In this document: positions 1-6,319 of the stretch, piece after piece
Numbering within the stretch: position 1 is the first letter of the stretch
Layout: each line of letters opens with the position of its first letter
Assembly: GCA_021779415.1 (NCBI GenBank)
Contig: JAJYAS010000169.1
Location: 1 to 7,154, forward strand
Source: Bacillota bacterium
GTDB lineage: Bacteria > Bacillota_B > Desulfitobacteriia > Desulfitobacteriales > Desulfitobacteriaceae
Direction: 5' to 3'
DNA length: 7,154 nt
Position numbers and translations under genes: made by a program
Notes under the pieces: generated by a model
Told to the model about the DNA's origin: nothing
Seen by the model: the letters and a program-made list of their open reading frames with translations, nothing else
Databases searched by the model: none

Positions 1-216
1 ATTCAACCCACTCAGCAGATCCCTAATCTTCTTTAGCTCCTCCGCTGTCAATGTAACGCCTTTACCCATCTTCAAATGATCCGGCGACCATTCCCGTATG
101 TCATACTTTGGGGCTGCATCATTCCAACTAACAAGGTTTAGTTCTTTCGACCAGCCTTTTGCTGATTCTGATAGGACACCAATTGTTTCTTTGATTTCAA
201 ATTTGATTTCTGCCAT
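1..216 (-). CDS. ydbC: YdbC-like PC4-family single-stranded DNA-binding protein (3' end at window edge)
   Basis: Reading down from the ATG at 216, 72 codons are open to the window edge. The protein starts MAEIKFEIKETIGVLSES and contains KELNLVSWN (about residues 24-32), PKYDIREWSPDH (36-47) and KMGKGVTLTAEEL (49-61). I recognise this as the YdbC family, small bacterial relatives of the PC4/Sub1 transcription coactivator. The family is known to form homodimers that bind single-stranded DNA or nucleic acid; the role in the cell is poorly defined. Family members are about 70-80 residues. The decayed copy next door ends DLLGGLM-stop at an equivalent position, so this gene probably stops within a codon or two outside the window. 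AAGGAGG stands 11 bases before the ATG, which supports the start. It lies downstream of hsdS on the same strand; whether it is read through from the hsd operon is unknown. GC is about 43%, higher than the genes at the other end of the window. The family call rests on recall of family sequence, not on a search. Confidence 0.85.
   Translation of the reverse strand, partial: MAEIKFEIKETIGVLSESAKGWSKELNLVSWNDAAPKYDIREWSPDHLKMGKGVTLTAEELKKIRDLLSGLN
122..147. repeat. Direct repeat copy A (inside intact ydbC)
   Basis: Twenty-six bases that recur at 415-440 with one mismatch (T at 137 against C at 430). On the minus strand they encode KELNLVSW. The repeat is the best-preserved block shared by the intact gene and its decayed neighbour, and it could serve as a short homology for recombination that would delete the intervening 0.3 kb. 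Confidence 0.85.
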
Positions 217-227
217 GTGGCGTATAG

Positions 228-234
228 CCTCCTT
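228..234 (-). promoter_or_regulatory. Ribosome binding site of the ydbC-like gene
   Basis: AAGGAGG on the minus strand is a full-strength Shine-Dalgarno sequence. It lies 11 bases before the ATG at 216, slightly farther than ideal but acceptable. I see no clear -10/-35 promoter in the short stretch between this site and the decayed copy ending at 284. Confidence 0.75.
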
Positions 235-283
235 AGAATAACTATTTATCATGGAGTGTTACGTTCTTTACTGATTCTAAACG

Positions 284-478
284 CTACATCAACCCTCCCA
301 GCAAATCACCCAACCCGCACCAGTTCCTCTTTGCAAAGCAAGGGACGCCCTTCCCCTTATCTGGAATGAGCGGGGCAAGTTATTTATGGGATGTGGTACT
401 TTGGGTTTTTAAGGTTCCAACTAACAAGGCTTAGTTCTTTGTCACGGCTTAGGGTGATTAGATGTTGCACATTGTTAT
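284..478 (-). pseudogene. ydbC: Decayed, 5'-truncated second copy of ydbC
   Basis: This stretch aligns end to end with the intact gene at 216-1. The block from 440 to 384 reads KELSLVSWN...PKYHIP and then a TAA stop at 386-384, where the intact gene reads KELNLVSWN...PKYDIREW. Further downstream, pieces matching the codons for GKGV, TAEEL and RDLLSGL can still be followed (GGAAGGGCGT, GAGGAACT, then DLLGGLM and a TAG at 286-284), with small insertions totalling about seven bases and changed reading frame. Upstream of 440 the match continues with gaps to about 478. The first 8-10 codons and any start signal are missing: the hsdS stop codon is at 483-481, exactly where they should be. It cannot make a functional protein. 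The boundaries are approximate, especially at the 478 end. It may be a tandem duplicate that decayed, or a scar left when the hsd operon arrived. Confidence 0.8.
415..440. repeat. Direct repeat copy B (inside the ydbC remnant)
   Basis: The second copy of the 26-base repeat at 122-147, with 25 of 26 bases identical and in the same orientation. It marks the best-conserved part of the decayed ydbC copy. Confidence 0.85.
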
Positions 479-480
479 TG

Positions 481-1776
481 TCATTCCTGCCTTACAAGTT
501 CACCTTGAAAAGCCTTAGCATAAATTGCTTTTTCTGCTCGAGCAAGCTGTGCTTTTGCATTTATGTATCGTATTTCAATCTTGTCAGACAGCGTAAAAAG
601 CTTATCAACTCGGCGGACAATTTCTTCCTGTTCTGGAAGTGGGGGAACAGAAAGAACTATGTTTTTTAACTGAGTAGTATTAATTCTTGGTCTTGTCGCA
701 CCATGTACCAATTCAACAAAATTATAATAAATATTTGGATTACTCAATGCATAGCACAAATATTTATTTAATAGTATTTTCTTATCTGGCCTGATACAGA
801 AGCAATCTGCTTTTGCAATTGCAGGAGTATCTAATTTTGGAATTTGACAAACTCGAACACTTTCGGATATAAACGATGAAAAAATAACATCTCCTTCAAA
901 AACCGTGTGGTTTAATAGTGTATGATATTTTTCTTCACTTATATAGGATTCCTTTTCTTGAATAAAATGTAGAACTCCGACATTTTCAAGTCTAACAACT
1001 CGAACACCTTTGTTAACATAATCAGAGGTTTTTAAATTAGACCCAAAGGGGCCATCAAATATTCCTCTTTTTCCAACCATATCAATTAACTTCTTGTTTT
1101 CCCACTCCCCACATTCGTTTTCCTCTCCCCAATCAGCGGTCAGGCTTCCAGAGCAAGCAGAAAACAGCACACTTTGGCGAAAACGCTTTAATATAGTAGG
1201 GATTTTCTCCAACCGTTCGTTAGCCTTTTGTATTTTACCAAGTAGTAACTCTAACCGCTCAACAATTCTCTTCTGGTCATCTAGTGTGGGTGGTAGGGGG
1301 ATAGATGTTCCCCCTGCAAAAGATTTATTGATACCTCCTTGTGCTGATCCTTGAAAGTTTTCTAATATTCTTTTCTGACCTTCATAACTATATAAATAAT
1401 GAAAAATATATTTAGGATAATTCTTTTCATTAACACGACATACAAATACATGCTCGTTAGCAACAGAAAAATTAAAGGGAAATTGCTTGTCAACAAACGC
1501 AGTTTTACCAGTCGTAGCTCCGTCTTTAACTATTAAAATGTCATTTAGCTGAATTCTACCTCTGTTCATACTATTAGCAAATTCTAGTGGAACATATTTA
1601 ATGTTAGAAAAATTAAACCCACCCGAATAAGACAAATGCTCTCCGCCAATACTGGGTATCCCATCAGAAATTCCTCTCACTCCGCCTTTAGGGCGTGAGC
1701 CTGATTCATAGCTAATTAAAACTTTATCGACAGTAACTTCACTCCACCCCTTTGGCAACTCACTCAAAACTATCAC
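481..1776 (-). CDS. hsdS: Type I restriction-modification specificity subunit HsdS
   Basis: HsdS carries no catalytic activity; it binds the two halves of the DNA target and holds two HsdM subunits and HsdR. At 431 residues it has the normal length. The layout is the expected two-fold repeat: an N-terminal ELPKGW; target recognition domain 1 (about 10-165), with IPSIGGEHL and ILIVKDGATTGKTAFV; a central conserved helix (about 166-205, LPPTLDDQKRIVERLELLLGK); domain 2 (about 225-375), with GPFGSNLKTSDYV and VRVVRLENVG; and a C-terminal conserved helix (about 378-428, PPLPEQEEIVRRVDKLF, ending AKAFQGELV). The listed start is a GTG at 1776, overlapping hsdM by 17 bases. A TTG at 1767 would give MSELPKGW, a common HsdS beginning, with GGTG six bases before it; I cannot decide between them. 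The overlap points to translational coupling with hsdM. Both recognition domains are AT-richer (about 29-30% GC) than the central helix (about 43%). The target sequence cannot be read from the protein by eye. I see no partial second hsdS or recombinase gene in the window. Confidence 0.95.
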   Translation of the reverse strand: MIVLSELPKGWSEVTVDKVLISYESGSRPKGGVRGISDGIPSIGGEHLSYSGGFNFSNIKYVPLEFANSMNRGRIQLNDILIVKDGATTGKTAFVDKQFPFNFSVANEHVFVCRVNEKNYPKYIFHYLYSYEGQKRILENFQGSAQGGINKSFAGGTSIPLPPTLDDQKRIVERLELLLGKIQKANERLEKIPTILKRFRQSVLFSACSGSLTADWGEENECGEWENKKLIDMVGKRGIFDGPFGSNLKTSDYVNKGVRVVRLENVGVLHFIQEKESYISEEKYHTLLNHTVFEGDVIFSSFISESVRVCQIPKLDTPAIAKADCFCIRPDKKILLNKYLCYALSNPNIYYNFVELVHGATRPRINTTQLKNIVLSVPPLPEQEEIVRRVDKLFTLSDKIEIRYINAKAQLARAEKAIYAKAFQGELVRQE

Positions 1777-3208
1777 CGTCCAACAAGGTAAATACCTCGT
1801 TTAATTCGCTTAATATGCTCTCGAATTCTCCTATAGCTTCGGCAATCAGCTCAGTTGGCTCAGGCAAGTTTTCACTGTCTTCTATGCTGTCGTCTTTAAG
1901 CCAGGTTATATCCAGTTTATAGTTACGCTCTTTTATTTCGCTTATATGAAAGCGCCTAAAGCGACCATCTTCGCCTAAATCTTTTCGCTCACTTCTACCA
2001 TTAGGGTCTTTGCCATAACAACTCTCAAATTCTGCGAAATGTTCCTTTGTCAGTGGTCTATCCTTTTTTGTTATGCCCGGCACATTGGAGCGACCATCAT
2101 ATATCCATACATTTTCTGTTGGCAAGCCCTTTTGAAAGAATACAACATTTGCCTTTACTCCTTGGCTGTAGGGAGTAAAGGTTCCTCTTGGTAACCTCAA
2201 AACGGTATGCACATTGCAGTCTTGCATCAAAATTTCAAAAACTTCGCCTGCTTTACCTTCAAACAGGCAGTTGTCTGGCAATACAACTGCTGCCCGTCCA
2301 CCACGTTTTAGAGTTGTTAGAACATGCTGTAAAAAATTTAGTTGTTTATTGGAAGTTTCAATGGTAAAATCATCTCTCACTGGTGCTTGAGAAGCGCCTT
2401 TTGTTCCAAACGGTGGATTCGTTAATATGCAGTCAAACCGTTCGCCACGATCAGGCTCATATATGGTATCACCTAAATGTATATTAGGATCAAGTCCATG
2501 AAGATATAAGTTCATTAGAGCAAGCCTGCGAGGTCTTGCAACCAAGTCTTGTCCATAATAAGTAGCGGATTTTATTTTTTTCACATCCGCTCTATCCAGT
2601 GCGCCGCCTGTTTCATCCATTAACCATTCATAGGCATACATCAAAAAACCACCTGTACCACAGGCGGGGTCACTTATTTTGAAATCCTTTGATACTCTTG
2701 GGTCTGGTTTCATTACCCTTGCAATAGACTGGATAAGTACACGAGGTGTAAAAAATTGCCCAGCACCCTTCTTCCCCTCGGCGGCTGATTTTTCGAGTAG
2801 TCCTTCAAAGGCAGCACCCTTGACATCAACCTCCATGGCAGTCCATTCTTCTTTGTCAATCATATTGATAACCTTCTTTAGATTGACAGGGTTATTAAAG
2901 CGTGGCATTGCTCCGTTAAAAATATCGCCCAGTATCCCTTGTTGTTTTTTAAGGGTGCTTAAAACATTGGTGTAATGCTCTAAAAGCTCGCCGCCTGCTT
3001 TAGTTTTCAGGGTATCCCAATCACAGGGAATCTCGGTGATTTTTCCTTCTCCATCGGTTATTTTGTAAGATGGGATTACGATTTCTTTTTCATTTGACAT
3101 CTTTAGAAACAGCAGATAGGTAAGCTGTTCTATATAATCGCCATAATCCATACCATCATGGCGAAGCGTGTGACAAAATCCCCACAGGGTATTTACTATA
3201 TCAGACAT
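1760..3208 (-). CDS. hsdM: Type I restriction-modification DNA adenine methyltransferase subunit HsdM
   Basis: HsdM transfers a methyl group from S-adenosylmethionine to N6 of adenine in the target chosen by HsdS; two HsdM and one HsdS form the methyltransferase, and HsdR joins for restriction. The 482 residues match the family. In order: the N-terminal helical domain (about 1-135, with LWGFCHTLRHDGMDYGDYIEQL near the start and the LLFLKM segment); GQFFTPR (150-156), the characteristic entry to the methyltransferase fold; motif I for cofactor binding, DPACGTGGFL (180-189); and catalytic motif IV, NPPF (264-267) in ILTNPPFGTKG. All key residues are present. The ATG at 3208 is supported by AAGGAG seven bases before it. 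It follows hsdR by 19 bases and its TGA (1762-1760) overlaps the start of hsdS, so the three genes form one operon. The frame is unbroken. Motif IV of this form is the N6-adenine type rather than a cytosine-C5 type. Confidence 0.97.
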   Translation of the reverse strand: MSDIVNTLWGFCHTLRHDGMDYGDYIEQLTYLLFLKMSNEKEIVIPSYKITDGEGKITEIPCDWDTLKTKAGGELLEHYTNVLSTLKKQQGILGDIFNGAMPRFNNPVNLKKVINMIDKEEWTAMEVDVKGAAFEGLLEKSAAEGKKGAGQFFTPRVLIQSIARVMKPDPRVSKDFKISDPACGTGGFLMYAYEWLMDETGGALDRADVKKIKSATYYGQDLVARPRRLALMNLYLHGLDPNIHLGDTIYEPDRGERFDCILTNPPFGTKGASQAPVRDDFTIETSNKQLNFLQHVLTTLKRGGRAAVVLPDNCLFEGKAGEVFEILMQDCNVHTVLRLPRGTFTPYSQGVKANVVFFQKGLPTENVWIYDGRSNVPGITKKDRPLTKEHFAEFESCYGKDPNGRSERKDLGEDGRFRRFHISEIKERNYKLDITWLKDDSIEDSENLPEPTELIAEAIGEFESILSELNEVFTLLDGDSFE

Positions 3209-3215
3209 TTAGTTT

Positions 3216-3221
3216 CTCCTT
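3216..3221 (-). promoter_or_regulatory. Ribosome binding site of hsdM
   Basis: AAGGAG on the minus strand lies seven bases before the hsdM ATG, in the 19-base gap after the hsdR stop. It is the clearest Shine-Dalgarno site of the operon, so HsdM may be translated more efficiently than HsdR, whose ATG lacks one. That inference fits the need to methylate before cutting. Confidence 0.8.
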
Positions 3222-3227
3222 CGCCTT

Positions 3228-5936
3228 TTACGATGCAATAAGTTCATTAAGCTCCATAATGAGCTTATCAAAATCGCCATTAAATATTCTCCGTGCTTTT
3301 GCTTTGCCACCTTGACGAGTAAAGACCGGCATCAGCTCAAAATCTTCCATATCAATGGTTAGATTTTCAACAAGATGCTCTCTAATTAACTCTAACCACT
3401 TAATTTGTTCTGGAGTAAAGTTTTGCTCGCTCATTATTTTACGCATAACACGCTCAACCCGCTCCTGCGCTGTGTAAATAGGCGCTTCCTCTGTTGCGCT
3501 GTGCTTAACAATTGAGATAATATCAGCAAGAGCCTTACTATAAACAATGCGATAAGCTTTTTGAAGGTCAGTTTCTAAAAACTTATTCTTTTTTAGCATA
3601 GTCCTAAGATCGCTAAGCGAATCGGTTTTCCAATCCTTTGGTCTCTTCAACAGAATCTCGATGGCATCAATCTGTTCTGAATTTTCTCTAACAAATCGCT
3701 CAAAAGAAACGAGATAATCCTCAGGCTTGACATACTCCTCACCAATGCGAAAAACCCACTCGGAGGATACGTTGTCAACAACATCATAACCGATTATAAA
3801 CGAACTTTGCCCTCTTGGATAGTTAATAAGCAGTTCTTGAAATTTTTTGTCTCGCAAAAGCTTCATTGTTTCAGTGAAATTATTACTTATTTTTTTCTTA
3901 AGCTCACCTGCAAATTTGCCAATATCGCCATCATCAATATATTGCGAAAACTTTTCGCGAGCTTCGCCACTCATGTTCTTCTCAATGCGGCGTAATCGTT
4001 TAACTAGAACATTGGCATTGTATTCTCTATCATTGTTTTTATAAATGTTTTCAATAACCTGTTCAAGCGAAACAACATCTTTCTGCGGTGGCTCAATATC
4101 AAAATCAGTAGTATTTTTAAAGTATTCAATCAAGGTGCCATCAAAACAGTCAAATATTGTGAAATGTGTTTTATATATCTCTGGGCATAAGCGAGTACCA
4201 CGCCCGAGCATCTGGGTCCATAATATTCTTGACTTAACCGGGCGCATAAACACAATATATTCAATGGCTGGTACGTCGACTCCAGTAGAAAGCATATCAA
4301 CTGTAACCACAATTGCTGGATTGGGACGGTTTCTAAACTCTCTAATCCGCTGGAGGGGTCGATCAACACTTGGACTTCCTGTAATTTTTTCTACAAAATC
4401 ATCTCCACGATTAAAAACCTCTCGACAAATTTTAGCCACCTGGTCAGCATGAGAAGCGTGTTGTAAATCATTTACAGCAAAAATAAGTATTTTCGGAAAG
4501 TGCCCGGTTTCTTCCTCATGTTTTGTAGCATATTTCGCAAGCTCTTTTATGATTTTCTCGTTACAGTCAGGGGCAGTTATCTTGCTTTCAATTTCAGATG
4601 ATGAATATTCTCGTTCGTCTTCCAGCTCATCATGAACAACATTTCCTGTTGTTTTGTCAACCTTGCCTATATGTTCACCTTCACGCAAAAACGCGCCGTT
4701 TATTTTTACATCGGATTTAATTTTTACAGCTTCATAATCGACCAAGTAGCCTTCTTCTATGGCTTCTTCCGTCGTATATCTATACACAACCTCTTTGAAT
4801 AAACTTAGAGAATGAGGGGCTGGGGTTGCAGTTAAGCCAATTTTTATTGCGTCCAAATATTCGAGTACACTTCTCCACGTAGAAGTCTCCTTTGATGTGT
4901 AGCCTCTATGACACTCGTCCGCAATTATCATATCGAATGCATGAATTGGAATGTCAAGGGTTTTGATATCGGAAATATCGCCCTCGAACTCCATGCTTTC
5001 AGCCGAAATTGCTTCTTTGCCATATAGGTTCATAGCCATTCTTTGAATGGTACATACATAGACAAAGGTATGTTCTGCTCCGGGCTTTGTCAGATATTCA
5101 TTTGGCAGCAACTTTGAGTTAAAGGGCTCATCATCGCCGAAATCCTCTTTCCTAAAGGCCTGACTATATACTTCATACTCAGTATCAAATTTCAATCCTG
5201 TTGGAGTATCGAATGATGAAAAAGTTCTAACAGCCTGTGCCGCAAGTGCTTTTCGATCCACCAAAAAAAGTACCCTCTTTGCAGTTCCAGACTTTAAAAA
5301 ACGATATATTTGTGAAACGGTTAGGAAGGTTTTTCCTGAACCTGTTGCCATTGCGATAAGCATGTGACGTTTATTATTTATTAATGCCTTTTCCGTATCA
5401 ATAATCGCCTGCTCTTGATATGGACGAAGTTTGCTGTTTTCCTTTACAGAGATGCCTGTCAATTTATTCAACGCTCTTTCATTATCTTTATCCAACAACT
5501 CCTTCATCGCGGCAGGGGTATGATAATCGCTTATGTCTCTGCGAATATTCCTGCTATTCCTAATATCTAAAAACCAGATTTTCTCTCCATTAGATGAATA
5601 GAGAAGGGGGACTCTATATCCGTCCCAATTACTGGGGCCATCAAACGCACTTCTTGAGTATCGCTTTGCTTGACCAAGCACTTCTTGAGGGTTGGTTGAC
5701 ACCTTTTTTGCTTCCATGAATCCCAAAAGCTGGCCGTCTACAAAAAGTGCATAGTCCGCAGGCCCAGTTGCGGTTTCATACTCATAAACAGCATGGTTTG
5801 ATAAGCTACCTCTATCGACAATTGATTTGTATTTAATAATCTTCCATCCAAGCGAAACCAGCTTTGTATCTATTCTCTCTTTACGAGTTTTCCACTCTAA
5901 TTCTTTATTTACATCAGTCAAATGTAACCCCACCAT
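3228..5936 (-). CDS. hsdR: Type I restriction-modification endonuclease and translocase subunit HsdR
   Basis: HsdR joins the HsdM-HsdS complex at unmethylated targets, pumps DNA with ATP and cuts it at a distance. The frame is unbroken over 902 residues, a normal length for the EcoEI-like group. The order is: an N-terminal PD-(D/E)XK nuclease with D61 in GPADYALF and E75/K77 in GFMEAKK; a superfamily 2 helicase motor with Walker A ATGSGKT (197-203), DECH (340-343), LTATP (368-372), VDMLSTGVDVP (546-556) and QMLGRGTRL (575-583); then a helical C-terminal part (about 640-902) that in relatives docks onto the methyltransferase. All key nuclease and motor residues are present. The listed ATG at 5936 is the first start after an upstream in-frame stop, but it has no good ribosome site; a TTG at 5921 (codon 6) has GGTGGGG six bases upstream, and family proteins often begin near NKELEWKTRKERID, so the true start may be 5921. 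It is the first gene of the operon, with a likely promoter at 6066-6095. Confidence 0.97.
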   Translation of the reverse strand: MVGLHLTDVNKELEWKTRKERIDTKLVSLGWKIIKYKSIVDRGSLSNHAVYEYETATGPADYALFVDGQLLGFMEAKKVSTNPQEVLGQAKRYSRSAFDGPSNWDGYRVPLLYSSNGEKIWFLDIRNSRNIRRDISDYHTPAAMKELLDKDNERALNKLTGISVKENSKLRPYQEQAIIDTEKALINNKRHMLIAMATGSGKTFLTVSQIYRFLKSGTAKRVLFLVDRKALAAQAVRTFSSFDTPTGLKFDTEYEVYSQAFRKEDFGDDEPFNSKLLPNEYLTKPGAEHTFVYVCTIQRMAMNLYGKEAISAESMEFEGDISDIKTLDIPIHAFDMIIADECHRGYTSKETSTWRSVLEYLDAIKIGLTATPAPHSLSLFKEVVYRYTTEEAIEEGYLVDYEAVKIKSDVKINGAFLREGEHIGKVDKTTGNVVHDELEDEREYSSSEIESKITAPDCNEKIIKELAKYATKHEEETGHFPKILIFAVNDLQHASHADQVAKICREVFNRGDDFVEKITGSPSVDRPLQRIREFRNRPNPAIVVTVDMLSTGVDVPAIEYIVFMRPVKSRILWTQMLGRGTRLCPEIYKTHFTIFDCFDGTLIEYFKNTTDFDIEPPQKDVVSLEQVIENIYKNNDREYNANVLVKRLRRIEKNMSGEAREKFSQYIDDGDIGKFAGELKKKISNNFTETMKLLRDKKFQELLINYPRGQSSFIIGYDVVDNVSSEWVFRIGEEYVKPEDYLVSFERFVRENSEQIDAIEILLKRPKDWKTDSLSDLRTMLKKNKFLETDLQKAYRIVYSKALADIISIVKHSATEEAPIYTAQERVERVMRKIMSEQNFTPEQIKWLELIREHLVENLTIDMEDFELMPVFTRQGGKAKARRIFNGDFDKLIMELNELIAS
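5928..5934 (-). promoter_or_regulatory. Possible ribosome binding site deciding the hsdR start
   Basis: GGTGGGG on the minus strand sits inside the first codons of the listed hsdR frame, six bases before an in-frame TTG at 5921. No comparable purine-rich site precedes the ATG at 5936. If this is the site used, HsdR is five residues shorter and starts M-T-D-V-N-K-E-L. The match to AGGAGG is imperfect, so this is only moderately supported. Confidence 0.4.
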
Positions 5937-6008
5937 TTCTGATTATAAATAAGCATTCCATTTTTATTATTACAGTAGATTGTGCCACAGTTGGATATTC
6001 ACGTTACC

Positions 6009-6022
6009 AATCTCTAGAGATT
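6009..6022. promoter_or_regulatory. 14-bp perfect palindrome in the hsdR leader, possible operator
   Basis: AATCTCTAGAGATT is identical on both strands. It lies about 40 bases downstream of the predicted transcription start and about 73 bases before the hsdR ATG. Perfect palindromes of this length are typical of dimeric repressor sites, and in RNA it could fold only as a weak, loopless hairpin. No regulator gene is visible in the window, and the family that would bind it is not recognised. Confidence 0.35.
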
Positions 6023-6065
6023 CTTTTATGTGTGATCTGCCATTTTGATCCACTATTTAAAACTG

Positions 6066-6095
6066 ATTATACCACCTCAGCAAAACAAATTGTTG
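6066..6095 (-). promoter_or_regulatory. Likely promoter of the hsdRMS operon (extended -10)
   Basis: On the minus strand TGGTATAAT (6074-6066) is a perfect extended -10 element for the main vegetative sigma factor. The -35 is weak: CAACAA at 6095-6090 with an 18-base spacer is the best-placed candidate, and TCAACA one base farther has a 19-base spacer. A good extended -10 can work without a strong -35. Transcription would start near 6059, giving a leader of roughly 120 bases before hsdR that contains the palindrome at 6009-6022. Confidence 0.6.
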
Positions 6096-6154
6096 AATAA
6101 TTGACCAATATTTTCCACCAACCGCCTTTACATAGGCAAGTTGAAATCAACATC

Positions 6155-6199
6155 GGGCTGGGATAGTCCGAGCCACCCCCAAAGCCATAATCCCAGCCC
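6155..6199. repeat. Perfect 10-bp inverted repeat in a GC-rich patch
   Basis: GGGCTGGGAT (6155-6164) and ATCCCAGCCC (6190-6199) are exact reverse complements separated by 25 bases, which would make a stable hairpin in RNA from either strand. The surrounding 80 bases (6151-6230) are 60% GC, whereas 80-base stretches on both sides are 36%. A small CCAG/CTGG pair follows at 6211-6224. Neither side has the run of T expected of a simple intrinsic terminator, although the location between the upstream gene and the hsd promoter would suit one. A structured RNA, a recombination or attachment site, or a remnant of other DNA are alternatives. Confidence 0.6.
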
Positions 6200-6319
6200 T
6201 TGACTTTACCCCAGCGGGTTCTGGCGCATACATTTAACTACTTCCATCTAGATTTCTACGTGTTCGCATGTGTTTGTTCAATTACTAAATTCACGCTAGG
6301 CAACCTAAAATGATGAGTT

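Noticed and set aside
340..352. AAGGGACGCCCTT as an intrinsic terminator after hsdS
   Set aside because: The stem is only five pairs with a three-base loop and no T-run follows on the minus strand. It falls inside the decayed ydbC sequence and is probably accidental.
391..669. Plus-strand open frame of 92 codons
   Set aside because: It runs antisense across the ydbC remnant and the 3' end of hsdS, has a composition typical of a shadow frame and shows no recognisable domain.
481..1776. Phase-variable hsdS with inverted repeats and a recombinase
   Set aside because: I found no inverted partner hsdS fragment, no simple-sequence tract and no recombinase gene in the window.
4130..4369. Minus-strand 79-codon frame inside hsdR
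   Set aside because: It is a different frame of the hsdR helicase region, whose own frame is unbroken and carries conserved motifs V and VI here, so there is no frameshift to explain.
5970..5990. TGGCAC on the minus strand resembling the -24 element of a sigma-54 promoter
   Set aside because: The matching -12 GC element is absent at the needed spacing, and there is no activator site or gene.
5864..6100. Plus-strand frame of 78 codons crossing the hsdR start and leader
   Set aside because: It starts at a TTG without a ribosome site, is antisense to the hsdR N-terminus and overlaps the promoter. Nothing in the protein is recognisable.
6147..6233. Minus-strand 28-codon frame (starts MYAPEPAGVKSRAG) across the GC-rich inverted repeat
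   Set aside because: GGAAG stands seven bases before its ATG, so translation is possible, but the length is too short to support by itself and the GC-rich inverted repeat accounts for much of the sequence. Conservation of the peptide would reopen it.
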